Under the pieces are notes generated by a model. The model did not search any database. It was not told the DNA's origin and saw only the letters and a list, made by a program, of their open reading frames with translations. Positions 1 to 6,886 of a stretch of DNA of 11,170 nucleotides are shown here, piece by piece. Source of the stretch: Hyphomicrobiales bacterium (GTDB lineage Bacteria; Pseudomonadota; Alphaproteobacteria; Rhizobiales; Devosiaceae); assembly GCA_028290345.1 (NCBI GenBank), contig JAQGKB010000273.1:1-11170 (forward strand), in the 5' to 3' direction. How positions within the stretch are numbered: position 1 is the stretch's first letter; each line of letters begins with the position of its first letter. Both the position numbers and the translations under genes were made by a program.

Positions 1-1959
1 TGCCGTCGCCTGGTAACTGGCCTGCAGCCGCGTCTGCAGTTGGAGCAATGCTTCGGTCACCTGCGTGGGGTCCGCCGCTTCGGCGCCCGACAGGACCGTC
101 TGCAACTGCGCCGCGTAGGCGCTGTGCCGTGCACTCGTGTCGCTGACCGTCTTCTGCGTCAGTCCCAGGTCGACCGCTACCGTGGCGAGAGATCCCGGCT
201 TCGAGTCATTGGCCGCCGACAGTCGATTAAGCTGTCCGTCGGCGATGGCATCGAACTTCGCTTTCGATATGTCTGTGGTGGCGCTATTCGTGGTCGGGTA
301 GGTCTGGATGGACTGCACCGCGAGGCTGCGTATCAGGCCGACGGTGCCGGCTTCGTTCGCTTCCACGCCATAGTTCACCGTGGTGCCGTCATCGATCTTG
401 GCGGTGACGCTGCCGCGGGGATTTTGGCCGGTTGCAGCGTAGACCGCGCCGGATGCGGCCGGCATCTTGCTCTGGGTCTCGGTCTGCAGTGACGTCTGCA
501 GCGCGGCGTTGAAATTTGCTGCAGTCGTATTTGGATTCACGCCGATTTGGTATTCCCCCGGTTTTGTCGGGGCGCCGGCAACGGCCGTCATCACCAGGCT
601 ATCGGTGCTGCCATCGGGGAGCTTGATGCCGATGCTCACGGTGTCGGCAGGGCTCGGGAGCGCCGTGAACTGGACCGAAAGCGACGGTGGCGTGCCGGCA
701 GGCCCGGCCACAGCGATCGACGCGGCATTGGTCGTCGCTACGCTCGATAGCTGGTAGCCATAAGTCGTGTTGGTCTGCCCCAGTGTCACCGTGTCGGGGG
801 TGGCCACGGGATTGGCAAGCGCAAGGCGCCCAAGGTCATCACTGCCCTGATCGGCCTGCAGGCGCTTGGTGGCGTCATCCTGCCCCGTATACCACTGCAC
901 GGTGTCGGTCTGGGTTTGCGCCGGAGTTTCATAACCTGTCGCGGTAAATGAGTGTCCCGTGGCGTCATAGGTCGCGCGACGAACTTGCTCGCCCTGACCG
1001 TTGAAAAAATTGTCGGCTGCCGCATAGTTGGAGGCGGCCGCAAGTTTGGTCTGACCTTCGGTGGTCAACGAACTCTGCACCGCCGCGCTGAAATTCGTGG
1101 CCGTGGCGCCTGTAGATGCGCCTATAACGAATTCGCCGGCCTTCGGCGCGGTCGGCGGCACGGTTGCGGCAACTGCCGTCATCACCACGTTGTCGGTCGT
1201 GCCATCGGGCAACTTAAGGCCGATCGTCACGGTATCGCCCGGCGCCGGCTGCGTCGCGAACTGCACCGAGAGCGACGCCGGCGAACCCGTCGGGCCTGTC
1301 GGCGTCACGCCGGTGGCGTTGCTGCTCGATAGCGTCGCGAGCTTGAATCCGAATGGGGGAGCATTGTCTTCGGTCAGGCCGACTGTATCGGGAGCGGCCG
1401 CCGGTATCGCGACCGAGAGCCGTCCGAGCCCGTTGGCGCCCTGGTCGGCCTCCAGCCGCTGCCTGGCAATTGTGGTAAAGCCATCGAGACCGGGCGTCCC
1501 ATTCATTGCCTGGCTGGTGGTTGCGACAGGCGCGTGGTCCGACGTGCTGCCACCAAACAGATAGTGGTTGTTGAGATCGGTATTAAGGCTGGTGAGCACC
1601 TGGTCGAGCTGGCTTTTGGACTGCGTGGGCGCGGTGGTGAAGTTGATGTTGTTGGTGCCATACCCACCCGCAACAGTAGCTCGCCGCGCATCGGACTGCA
1701 CTGTGGACAGGCTCGTCAACACCGTGTTCATCATGTTGAGCCGCAGGTTCACCGTGCTGATGTTATTGTCGAACCCAGATACATTGCCAATCTGCGATCG
1801 CGTAACCAAGGAGGTGTAGCGCGAGTCCCCCATATCGGCGAGCGTCGAAGCCTTGTTCCCGGTCGCCAACTGGGCCTGCAGCGTGTTGAACTGGGTGTTC
1901 AACTGGCTGATGCCGGAATAGCTACTGGGCAGCGGATACATTGTGTTGCTGAGGATCAC
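1..1959 (-). CDS. flgL: FlgL-like flagellar hook-associated protein / flagellin (3' end cut by window edge)
   Basis: The reading frame is open without a stop for 653 codons from GTG at 1959 to the left edge. In the axial structure, FlgL joins the hook-associated protein FlgK to the flagellin filament. The N-terminus (about residues 5-140) is flagellin-like, helical and Gln/Leu/Asn-rich, with the typical NHYLFGG at 131-137. The C-terminus (about 585-653) is a flagellin-type helix ending in LQASYQATA, so probably only 10-15 residues are missing. Between them lie two copies of a 140-146 residue module (165-310 and 363-503). After the second comes a stretch resembling the usual FlgL core (KIDDGTTVNYGVEANEAG, 521-538). 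The GTG start is chosen because AAGGAG sits 7 nt upstream and an in-frame TAA lies at 1980-1978; an ATG at codon 7 has no such site. It follows flgK by 40 bp in the same direction, so it is the third gene of the flgE-flgK-flgL operon. At about 660 aa it is much longer than enteric FlgL (about 317 aa). It could also be annotated simply as flagellin. Confidence 0.88.
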   Translation of the reverse strand, partial: MILSNTMYPLPSSYSGISQLNTQFNTLQAQLATGNKASTLADMGDSRYTSLVTRSQIGNVSGFDNNISTVNLRLNMMNTVLTSLSTVQSDARRATVAGGYGTNNINFTTAPTQSKSQLDQVLTSLNTDLNNHYLFGGSTSDHAPVATTSQAMNGTPGLDGFTTIARQRLEADQGANGLGRLSVAIPAAAPDTVGLTEDNAPPFGFKLATLSSSNATGVTPTGPTGSPASLSVQFATQPAPGDTVTIGLKLPDGTTDNVVMTAVAATVPPTAPKAGEFVIGASTGATATNFSAAVQSSLTTEGQTKLAAASNYAAADNFFNGQGEQVRRATYDATGHSFTATGYETPAQTQTDTVQWYTGQDDATKRLQADQGSDDLGRLALANPVATPDTVTLGQTNTTYGYQLSSVATTNAASIAVAGPAGTPPSLSVQFTALPSPADTVSIGIKLPDGSTDSLVMTAVAGAPTKPGEYQIGVNPNTTAANFNAALQTSLQTETQSKMPAASGAVYAATGQNPRGSVTAKIDDGTTVNYGVEANEAGTVGLIRSLAVQSIQTYPTTNSATTDISKAKFDAIADGQLNRLSAANDSKPGSLATVAVDLGLTQKTVSDTSARHSAYAAQLQTVLSGAEAADPTQVTEALLQLQTRLQASYQATA
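451..873 (-). repeat. Insert module copy B in FlgL-like protein (residues about 363-503)
   Basis: Second copy of the module. Landmarks are RLQADQGSDDLGRL, TPPSLSVQF, DTVSIGIKLPDG, LVMTAVA, ANFNAALQTSL and KMPAAS. Relative to copy A it is a few residues shorter, mainly around the stretch before PGE(F/Y). It is separated from copy A by a linker of about 52 residues (311-362). Confidence 0.85.
1030..1467 (-). repeat. Insert module copy A in FlgL-like protein (residues about 165-310)
   Basis: First copy of an in-frame tandem module. It opens with RLEADQGANGLGRL, passes through SPASLSVQF, DTVTIGLKLPDG and VVMTAVA, and ends with TNFSAAVQSSL and KLAAAS. The second copy (451-873) has the same landmarks in the same order and spacing. 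In a hand comparison of one 51-nt stretch (1218-1168 against 627-577) about 41 positions agree, so the repeat is visible in DNA as well as protein. The module may correspond to the variable domain named DUF1522 in rhizobial flagellin-like proteins, but I cannot confirm that. Confidence 0.85.
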
Positions 1960-1966
1960 CGTCGAA

Positions 1967-1972
1967 CTCCTT
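1967..1972 (-). promoter_or_regulatory. Ribosome binding site fixing the GTG start of the flgL-like gene
   Basis: AAGGAG lies 7 nt before the GTG at 1959 on the minus strand. It favours this rare start codon over the ATG six codons further in. Confidence 0.75.
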
Positions 1973-1999
1973 ACGTCTTAAAAATAGGCCGCCCGCGTA

Positions 2000-3841
2000 C
2001 TACTGGAAGGCATGCATGAGGGTATCTAGAAGCGTCTGCACCGAGGTGACCACGCGGGCATTGGCCGAATAGGCCGTCTGCAGTTGAATGAGGCTTGCCA
2101 TCTCGCTGTTGACGTCCACGCCAGAGTCGCTCGTCATCCGCTGGTTCAGGGCGTCCATCGCGCTTTTGCTGTTGGTATTCTGGCTCATGGCATTGGCAAC
2201 GACGTTGCCTTGGTAGTTCATCGTCTGCGAGATCAGCCCGCTGACATTGCCGCTGAGCAACCCGCCCGCTCCGTCAGTGGGCGTGGCCGGACCGGAGAAG
2301 GCCATGCTGCGCAATTGGTTTGACAGGTAGTTCGCCCGCGAGGCATCGCCTAGCGAGCCGCCGGGCGTGGCCAGGTTGGTGTTGTCGGCCACGATCGCGC
2401 TATTGACGGTGATCCGCCCGGCAAAGCCCAATGCCTGGGCCTGTCCATCCAGGCTGCCCGTAAAAGGCTGATTGCCGGCATCGACAAACAGCGGCACGCC
2501 GAGGCCGGCGTTCTGGGTGGTCGTCGCGGTTGCATGCGTGGTCAGTGAACCGACCGTGTTGTTGGTCGTACCATCGTTGAGCACCTGCAAGGTGCTGCCG
2601 GATGGGACGGTCACCGCGAACCCGGTGCCCAGCGCCGTCTGCAATGCGCTCGCCACTGCCGTGGCGCCACCACTGAAATCCACACCAAGAACCCGGGCAC
2701 CCGAAGAGTCGGTATAGTCCATCGGCAGCTTGGTCGTATCATCGACCCTGACGACTTTGATAGTGTTGGTCGCGCCACCCGCCGAATAGTTGAGGGTGAA
2801 GTCGTCGCCCGACTGCAGCCCCGAGATGTCGGCCGTGAAGCCCTTTGCCGCCCCGCTGGTTGCGACGGTTCCGGGGGTCGTCACGGTCGACAACGCCTTC
2901 GAGAGGGACGCGGCCACCATATCCAACTGGTTCTGGGTATCGACCAGCGTCTTGTCCCGTAGGGTGATCAGCCCGGTCAGTTCACCCGACCGCATGCCGC
3001 CGTCCTTCACCATATCGATGTTCAGGCCGGAGGGCGTGGTCAGGATCAACGTGCCAACGCCGTTCTGAGCATTGTTGGTGTTGTATTGCGAGTTGGCGGA
3101 AATCGAGCCCGGCGACTGAAAACTGAAGGTCGAGGCATTCTGGTCCAGCAGCCCGACCCCCGATTTCGTCGCGAGCGCGACGGTGCCATCGTCACGATAG
3201 GTAACATTGACATCGATGGCACCGGCCACCTGCGCTACGAGGCGATCCCGCTGGTCGAGCAGACTCGCCCTGGCAGTTGAATCCGTAGTCAGGTTACCAA
3301 GCTGCTTGTTGACGGTGACCAGCGAGGTCAACGACTGATTGAGCGTCTGCACGTCGCCGGCGATCTGCCCATTGACCTGCTGGCGCAGTCCCTGCACCGA
3401 AGACGTCAACTGGTTGAGGGTCGACGCAAGCGTCTGGGCCGTGGAGACCACGCCGGCCCGGGTGGTGTAGTCGTCAGGACTCGTCGAGAGGGCTCCCACG
3501 GCGTTTTGGAAAGCCCCGTAGACGGTGTCTAGGGAGCCGGTGCCGCCCGGCTGCCCCAGATAGGTTTGCAGTTGGTTGAGATAGGTCGCGGTCACGTCCG
3601 ATTTGGACGAGTCCGAGACCTGGTTGTTGTAGTAGACCTGCAAGCTCTGGCTGAATGCCCGCTGCGTCCCGGTCGTCACCGCATAGGCGCTGCTGGACCC
3701 GACCTTGTCGATGACATTGACCGATTCCCGATGGTAGCCGGGCGTCCCCGAATTCGACACGTTCCGCGACAGGACACTGATGCTGTCCTGCGTGGTCAGC
3801 AACCCCGACAGGGCGTTGCTCAAGGACGCCGTTAGGCCCAT
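2000..3841 (-). CDS. flgK: Flagellar hook-associated protein FlgK (HAP1)
   Basis: FlgK is the first junction protein between hook and filament; it is exported by the flagellar type III system and assembles on the hook tip. The 613-aa protein begins with a rod/hook-family N-terminal segment (residues 1-45: NALSGLLTTQDSISVLSRNV, then the GTPGYHRE signature). It carries the FlgK hallmark LLDQRDRLVAQVAG at 194-207. It ends with VDVNSEMASLIQLQTAYSANARV (within 575-597) and a C-terminal helix (to 613). Both conserved ends form the coiled D0/D1 core. A Thr/Gly/Ala-rich insert at about 325-455 (for example ALQTALGTGFAVTV) replaces the surface domains. AAGGA lies about 11 nt before the ATG. The gene is 57 bp after flgE and 40 bp before the flgL-like gene on the same strand, which supports co-transcription. 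The identification is firm; the insert is of unknown fold. Confidence 0.95.
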   Translation of the reverse strand: MGLTASLSNALSGLLTTQDSISVLSRNVSNSGTPGYHRESVNVIDKVGSSSAYAVTTGTQRAFSQSLQVYYNNQVSDSSKSDVTATYLNQLQTYLGQPGGTGSLDTVYGAFQNAVGALSTSPDDYTTRAGVVSTAQTLASTLNQLTSSVQGLRQQVNGQIAGDVQTLNQSLTSLVTVNKQLGNLTTDSTARASLLDQRDRLVAQVAGAIDVNVTYRDDGTVALATKSGVGLLDQNASTFSFQSPGSISANSQYNTNNAQNGVGTLILTTPSGLNIDMVKDGGMRSGELTGLITLRDKTLVDTQNQLDMVAASLSKALSTVTTPGTVATSGAAKGFTADISGLQSGDDFTLNYSAGGATNTIKVVRVDDTTKLPMDYTDSSGARVLGVDFSGGATAVASALQTALGTGFAVTVPSGSTLQVLNDGTTNNTVGSLTTHATATTTQNAGLGVPLFVDAGNQPFTGSLDGQAQALGFAGRITVNSAIVADNTNLATPGGSLGDASRANYLSNQLRSMAFSGPATPTDGAGGLLSGNVSGLISQTMNYQGNVVANAMSQNTNSKSAMDALNQRMTSDSGVDVNSEMASLIQLQTAYSANARVVTSVQTLLDTLMHAFQ

Positions 3842-3880
3842 TTTTTGTCTTCCTTACACTGAACCGAAAAGACGAGAGCG

Positions 3881-3915
3881 GCGGATCAATATGATCCGCT
3901 AGCGGATCATATTGA
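3881..3915 (-). repeat. Palindrome with two competing hairpins at the flgE stop codon
   Basis: Positions 3886-3915 form a perfect 30-bp palindrome centred between 3900 and 3901. It covers the last codons and the TAG of flgE. GCGGATCA also occurs at 3881-3888 and pairs with TGATCCGC at 3892-3899 (8-bp stem, 3-nt loop). The flgE transcript can therefore form either a long hairpin (3915-3901 with 3900-3886) or a shorter downstream one (3899-3892 with 3888-3881), but not both. A short U-rich stretch (TCTTTTC) follows only about 9-10 nt later, so this is not a classical intrinsic terminator. Partial termination or protection of the flgE mRNA 3' end ahead of flgK is an inference. Confidence 0.8.
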
Positions 3916-5665
3916 GCGCCTGCTGCAGCATGCCATCGGCGGCCGTCACGATCTTCGCACCGGCCGCATAGGCCTGCTGGGTAACGATCAGTTTCGTGAA
4001 TTCGGTCGAGATGTCCGTGTTCGAAGCTTCCAGAGAGGCGCCTGCAATGTTCTGACCGTTGCTGGAGAGAATCGGGCTGCCCGATTCTGTCGTCGAGGCA
4101 AAGGAGCCGCCATCGAGAGGCTTCAGTGCATTTGCCGCACTGAAGCTTGCCGTGACAACCTGGGCGACCGCGACCTGCTGGTTGTTGCTGTAGGAGGCCA
4201 CAACCCGACCGTTGGTATCGACGCCGACAGAAACGAAGGTGCCTGCCGCATAGCCATTCTGGCTTAGCCCCGTCACCGACGCAGTGCCGTTGGCGTCAGC
4301 AAATTCCGTCACGCCATTAGTGCCATGATTCACCGTGATGTTGCCGAGGTTCACGCCGTTGATGGTCATGCTCGGGATCGTGGTGGTGGTAACGGCCGGA
4401 TTGAGCGAACCGTTGGCTCCGAACGTGTAGCTCTGCGGCACCTTGGTCCACATCGTCGCCGCGCCGGTCGCGGCGCTATTCGACATGTAGTACATATTCC
4501 AGGTATCGGTCGGCGAATTGGATGTCTTTGCCCAACGAATCTGCACGTTTTCCGGCGATCCGTTCGCCGAGTAGATCGTGATCGCGCTGCCGGAAATCGA
4601 CTGAGCTTGGAACGCTCCCGCGTTGGCCGCCGATATGGTGTTGACCGGACCGGTAGCAGGTGTCGGCAGCGCCGTTTGCGTGCCAAGTCCAAGACCAGTC
4701 GTGGCATTCGTCGTATCGGTGATGGACATCGAATCGGTCAGATCAGTGCTGGCGAGGGTCATCTGCACCTTGCCCGCACCGTTCAACCCAACCGTCGCCG
4801 TAGCGGCACCAGCCAAGGGGCTCGCCTGCAGGGCCGTCTGCATGGAACCGAGCGCGGTGGTGATGTTGGTACCGGCCGTCACGTCGATACCGACGTGACC
4901 GGCAACAGGCACATAGGCGCCAGCACCACTGTCATAGTAGTCGAATGTGAGCGTGTTCCCGGCCACGGTAACGGATGACGAGGTGCCCGGCACCATCACG
5001 CCAATTGCCGCATTGGTACCGACCAGGGTGACCGTACCCGCTGCGGAGGCTGCCGCGGTATTCGGCAGGAAGCTGGAGGGCTGCAACATGTCGCTGCCCG
5101 GAACGGTCGCGCTGTAAGCGCTATTGAGCGGCTGCTTGGGCAGGTTGAGCTGGTATTGGATCTGGTCTGTCGGCTGCGCCGGCAGGTTGGCGCTGCTCAC
5201 ATGGATGGGAGCCGGAACGGAACCCGAAACGCTGCCGGTGATGGGATCGACAGACAGCCCCTCGAGGTAGTCGCCGGCGCCATTGGCCAGATAACCATCC
5301 TTGTCGAGACTGAAATCGCCGCGGCGCGTATAAACCGACTGGCCGGAAAAAGTCGGGTTGTTATTGCTTTCGCCGGTCTTCTTCGTCACCACAAAGAAGC
5401 CCGAGCCGTTGAGCGCCATGTTTGTGCCCACCGTGGAAGCGGTGATGCTGCCCTGCAGGTCGTTGGTGGCCTGCGCCGAGGCGGTGACGCCACCTGCTGT
5501 CTGGCGTCCGGGAGCAGACTCCTGAACCATGTCCTGGAAGCCGGTGTCGACCCGCTTGAACGCGATCGTCTGCGAGTTGGCGATATTGCCCGAAATGTTC
5601 TCGAGCGCGTAGGACTGAGCCTGCAAACCCGAAACCGCAGTCGAAAGAGCGCCGTAAATACCCAT
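3899..5665 (-). CDS. flgE: Flagellar hook protein FlgE (large alphaproteobacterial form)
   Basis: FlgE polymerises into the curved hook that links the rod to the filament, after export by the flagellar type III apparatus. The N-terminus (residues 1-40: MGIYGALSTAVSGLQAQSYA, then NISGNIANSQTIAFKR) is the rod/hook signature. NMALNGSGFFVV (82-93) and YTRRGDFSLDKDGYL (112-126) are standard FlgE/F/G core motifs. The C-terminus (about 540-588: GASLEASNTDISTEFTKLIV, then QQAYAAGAKIVTAAD) is the matching C-terminal helix. At 588 aa it is longer than enteric FlgE (about 400 aa). The excess is largely an Ala/Thr/Gly-rich insert at about 208-332. The ATG is chosen because translation from it gives the conserved N-terminus; the only Shine-Dalgarno-like sequence is a weak GGGG about 7 nt upstream. 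It is the first gene of the minus-strand operon, behind a sigma-54-like promoter, and its stop codon lies in a palindrome. FlgF is a less likely alternative given the size and the flgK neighbour. Confidence 0.92.
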   Translation of the reverse strand: MGIYGALSTAVSGLQAQSYALENISGNIANSQTIAFKRVDTGFQDMVQESAPGRQTAGGVTASAQATNDLQGSITASTVGTNMALNGSGFFVVTKKTGESNNNPTFSGQSVYTRRGDFSLDKDGYLANGAGDYLEGLSVDPITGSVSGSVPAPIHVSSANLPAQPTDQIQYQLNLPKQPLNSAYSATVPGSDMLQPSSFLPNTAAASAAGTVTLVGTNAAIGVMVPGTSSSVTVAGNTLTFDYYDSGAGAYVPVAGHVGIDVTAGTNITTALGSMQTALQASPLAGAATATVGLNGAGKVQMTLASTDLTDSMSITDTTNATTGLGLGTQTALPTPATGPVNTISAANAGAFQAQSISGSAITIYSANGSPENVQIRWAKTSNSPTDTWNMYYMSNSAATGAATMWTKVPQSYTFGANGSLNPAVTTTTIPSMTINGVNLGNITVNHGTNGVTEFADANGTASVTGLSQNGYAAGTFVSVGVDTNGRVVASYSNNQQVAVAQVVTASFSAANALKPLDGGSFASTTESGSPILSSNGQNIAGASLEASNTDISTEFTKLIVTQQAYAAGAKIVTAADGMLQQALNMIR

Positions 5666-5718
5666 CTAAAAACCCCATTTCCCCAGAAGCGCACGCAGCG
5701 CCGATCTGCTAAAGACAA

Positions 5719-5734
5719 TGCAAGCGCAATGCCA
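5719..5734 (-). promoter_or_regulatory. Sigma-54 (RpoN) type -24/-12 promoter for flgE operon
   Basis: On the minus strand the sequence TGGCATTGCGCTTGCA matches TGGCAYR-N4-TTGCW except at one position, with the required 10 nt between the GG and GC doublets and a pyrimidine before it. The predicted start is near 5708, leaving a 43-nt leader to the flgE ATG. Sigma-54 control of hook genes is known in Caulobacter, where FlbD is the activator. Use of that system here is inferred. Confidence 0.65.
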
Positions 5735-5793
5735 GATTAGTAACATCTTGTTTTTGCACGGTTTATCTGTTTCCTAGGCGTAAAGATCCTTTT

Positions 5794-5846
5794 TTGCCTG
5801 GCAATCCAAGCCGATGTGAGCGGCACAATTTGCCCGAACCCGGCAA
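5794..5846. promoter_or_regulatory. Cluster of TTGCC/GGCAA dyads upstream of the flgE promoter (candidate activator sites)
   Basis: TTGCCTGGCAA at 5794-5804 is a perfect dyad around one central base. TTGCC at 5830-5834 and GGCAA at 5842-5846 form a second dyad with a 7-bp spacer. GGCA at 5822-5825 and TGCC at 5831-5834 form another. Their centres are about 90 and 130 bp upstream of the predicted flgE start, where enhancer-binding activators of sigma-54 act. The protein is unknown; an FlbD-like regulator is a guess. The same 264-bp gap also holds the upstream region of the divergent ATPase gene. Confidence 0.4.
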
Positions 5847-5929
5847 GTCTAGCCCAGCAAGGACGCCACCAAGCTTGTGCGGTCCCGCCGCTTCGTCTAA
5901 ACGCAACCGTCTGATCAAGGCGCTGGACG

Positions 5930-6805
5930 ATGCTTTTTGAAACTGCAGACGAATTCGTAAACGCGCCCGGGCGCGCGGTGACCGTGTTCGGCATGGCCGG
6001 GGTCGGCAAGACGCGGCTCTCTGCATTGCTGCGCAAGAGCAGCTGGTTCCACTATTCCGTGGACTACCGCATCGGTACCCGCCACATGGGCGAATACATC
6101 GTCGACAACTTCAAGGCCGAGGCCATGAAGGTGCCATTCCTCGCCGACCTGCTCCGCTCCGACTCGATCTACATCTCGTCCAACATCACCTTCGCCAATC
6201 TCGATCCGCTCTCGACCTATCTGGGTACGCCCGGCGACCCGAAGCGCGGCGGACTGCCGTTTGGTGAATACCAGCGCCGCCAGGAGCAGCACCGGGTCGC
6301 CGAAGTCTCGGCGCTACGCGACATCCCGCATTTCATCGAGCGGGCCGAGACCCTTTACGGCTATACCGATTTCATCGCCGATACGGGCGGTTCGCTGATC
6401 GAAGTGGTCGATCCAACCGACGCCGAGGATCCTGTGGTCAAGACTTTGACCGGACATACCGCCCTGCTCTACATCCGGGGCACGGAACGCGATGCCGACG
6501 AACTGATCCGCCGCTACCGGCAGAACCCCAAGCCGATGTACTACACGCCATCTTTTCTCATTGAAAAGTGGGCTGAATACAAAGCCCTGCACAACATCGC
6601 TAATGATGAGGATGTGGATCCGGCCGGGTTCGGTGCCTGGGGCTTCGAAGCGCTCCTGCATGACCGGCTGCCGCGCTACCAGGCGCTGGCGGACAATTTC
6701 GGCTATACGGTAGACGCATCCGATCTGGCGCTGGTCCGCGATGGCGACGAATTCCTCGACCTGATGGCCGGGGCCATCGCCAGGCGCAGCGCCGCTCGAA
6801 TGTGA
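5930..6805 (+). CDS. P-loop ATPase/kinase-like protein of unknown function
   Basis: The 291-aa protein has a clear Walker A motif, GMAGVGKT, at residues 21-28, directly after a short beta strand (AVTVFG). It is therefore probably a nucleotide-binding P-loop enzyme. A possible strand-plus-acid element is SLIEVVD near 155-161. Near the start an unusual aromatic-rich block follows (WFHYSVDYRIGTRHMGEYIV). Later residues include a conserved-looking PMYYTPSFL. No membrane segment or signal peptide is visible. The start is supported by AAGG about 9 nt upstream. It is divergent from flgE and lies 81 bp before metA on the same strand, so it may share a transcript with metA, though nothing in the protein points to methionine synthesis. 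I do not recognise a named family; a kinase-like or regulatory ATPase role would be speculation. Confidence 0.85.
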   Translation: MLFETADEFVNAPGRAVTVFGMAGVGKTRLSALLRKSSWFHYSVDYRIGTRHMGEYIVDNFKAEAMKVPFLADLLRSDSIYISSNITFANLDPLSTYLGTPGDPKRGGLPFGEYQRRQEQHRVAEVSALRDIPHFIERAETLYGYTDFIADTGGSLIEVVDPTDAEDPVVKTLTGHTALLYIRGTERDADELIRRYRQNPKPMYYTPSFLIEKWAEYKALHNIANDEDVDPAGFGAWGFEALLHDRLPRYQALADNFGYTVDASDLALVRDGDEFLDLMAGAIARRSAARM

Positions 6806-6828
6806 CGCTTACTCCCGTTCGCCGGAGC

Positions 6829-6848
6829 GCGCGGCAATCCTGCTGCGC
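6829..6848 (+). other. Short stem-loop between the ATPase gene and metA
   Basis: GCGCGGCA (6829-6836) can pair with TGCTGCGC (6841-6848), 8 bp including one G-U, around a 4-nt ATCC loop. It lies 38 bp before the metA start. No U-tract follows, so it is not an obvious terminator. A processing or leader element is possible, but the stem could be chance in GC-rich DNA. Confidence 0.3.
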
Positions 6849-6886
6849 AGAAGCCATTCGATTTCGATCAACGACCAGAGGCAACC

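Noticed and set aside
1534..2019. Plus-strand frame of 161 codons and neighbours (1061-1564, 952-1332, 40-492) opposite the flgL-like gene
   Set aside because: All lie antisense to the continuous 653-codon flgL-like frame, whose N- and C-terminal flagellin features are clear.
4325..4978. Plus-strand open frame of 217 codons opposite flgE
   Set aside because: It is antisense to a firmly identified flgE, the product is Arg/His/Gly-rich like GC-driven shadow frames, and it has no recognisable motif.
5737..6292. Minus-strand frames over the ATPase start and the flgE promoter gap
   Set aside because: They overlap the Walker A region antisense, have low-complexity Arg/Ala content, and have no ribosome site that I can see.
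6806..6886. SAM-II riboswitch before metA
   Set aside because: I could not find the expected pseudoknot sequence elements; only a small hairpin is present.
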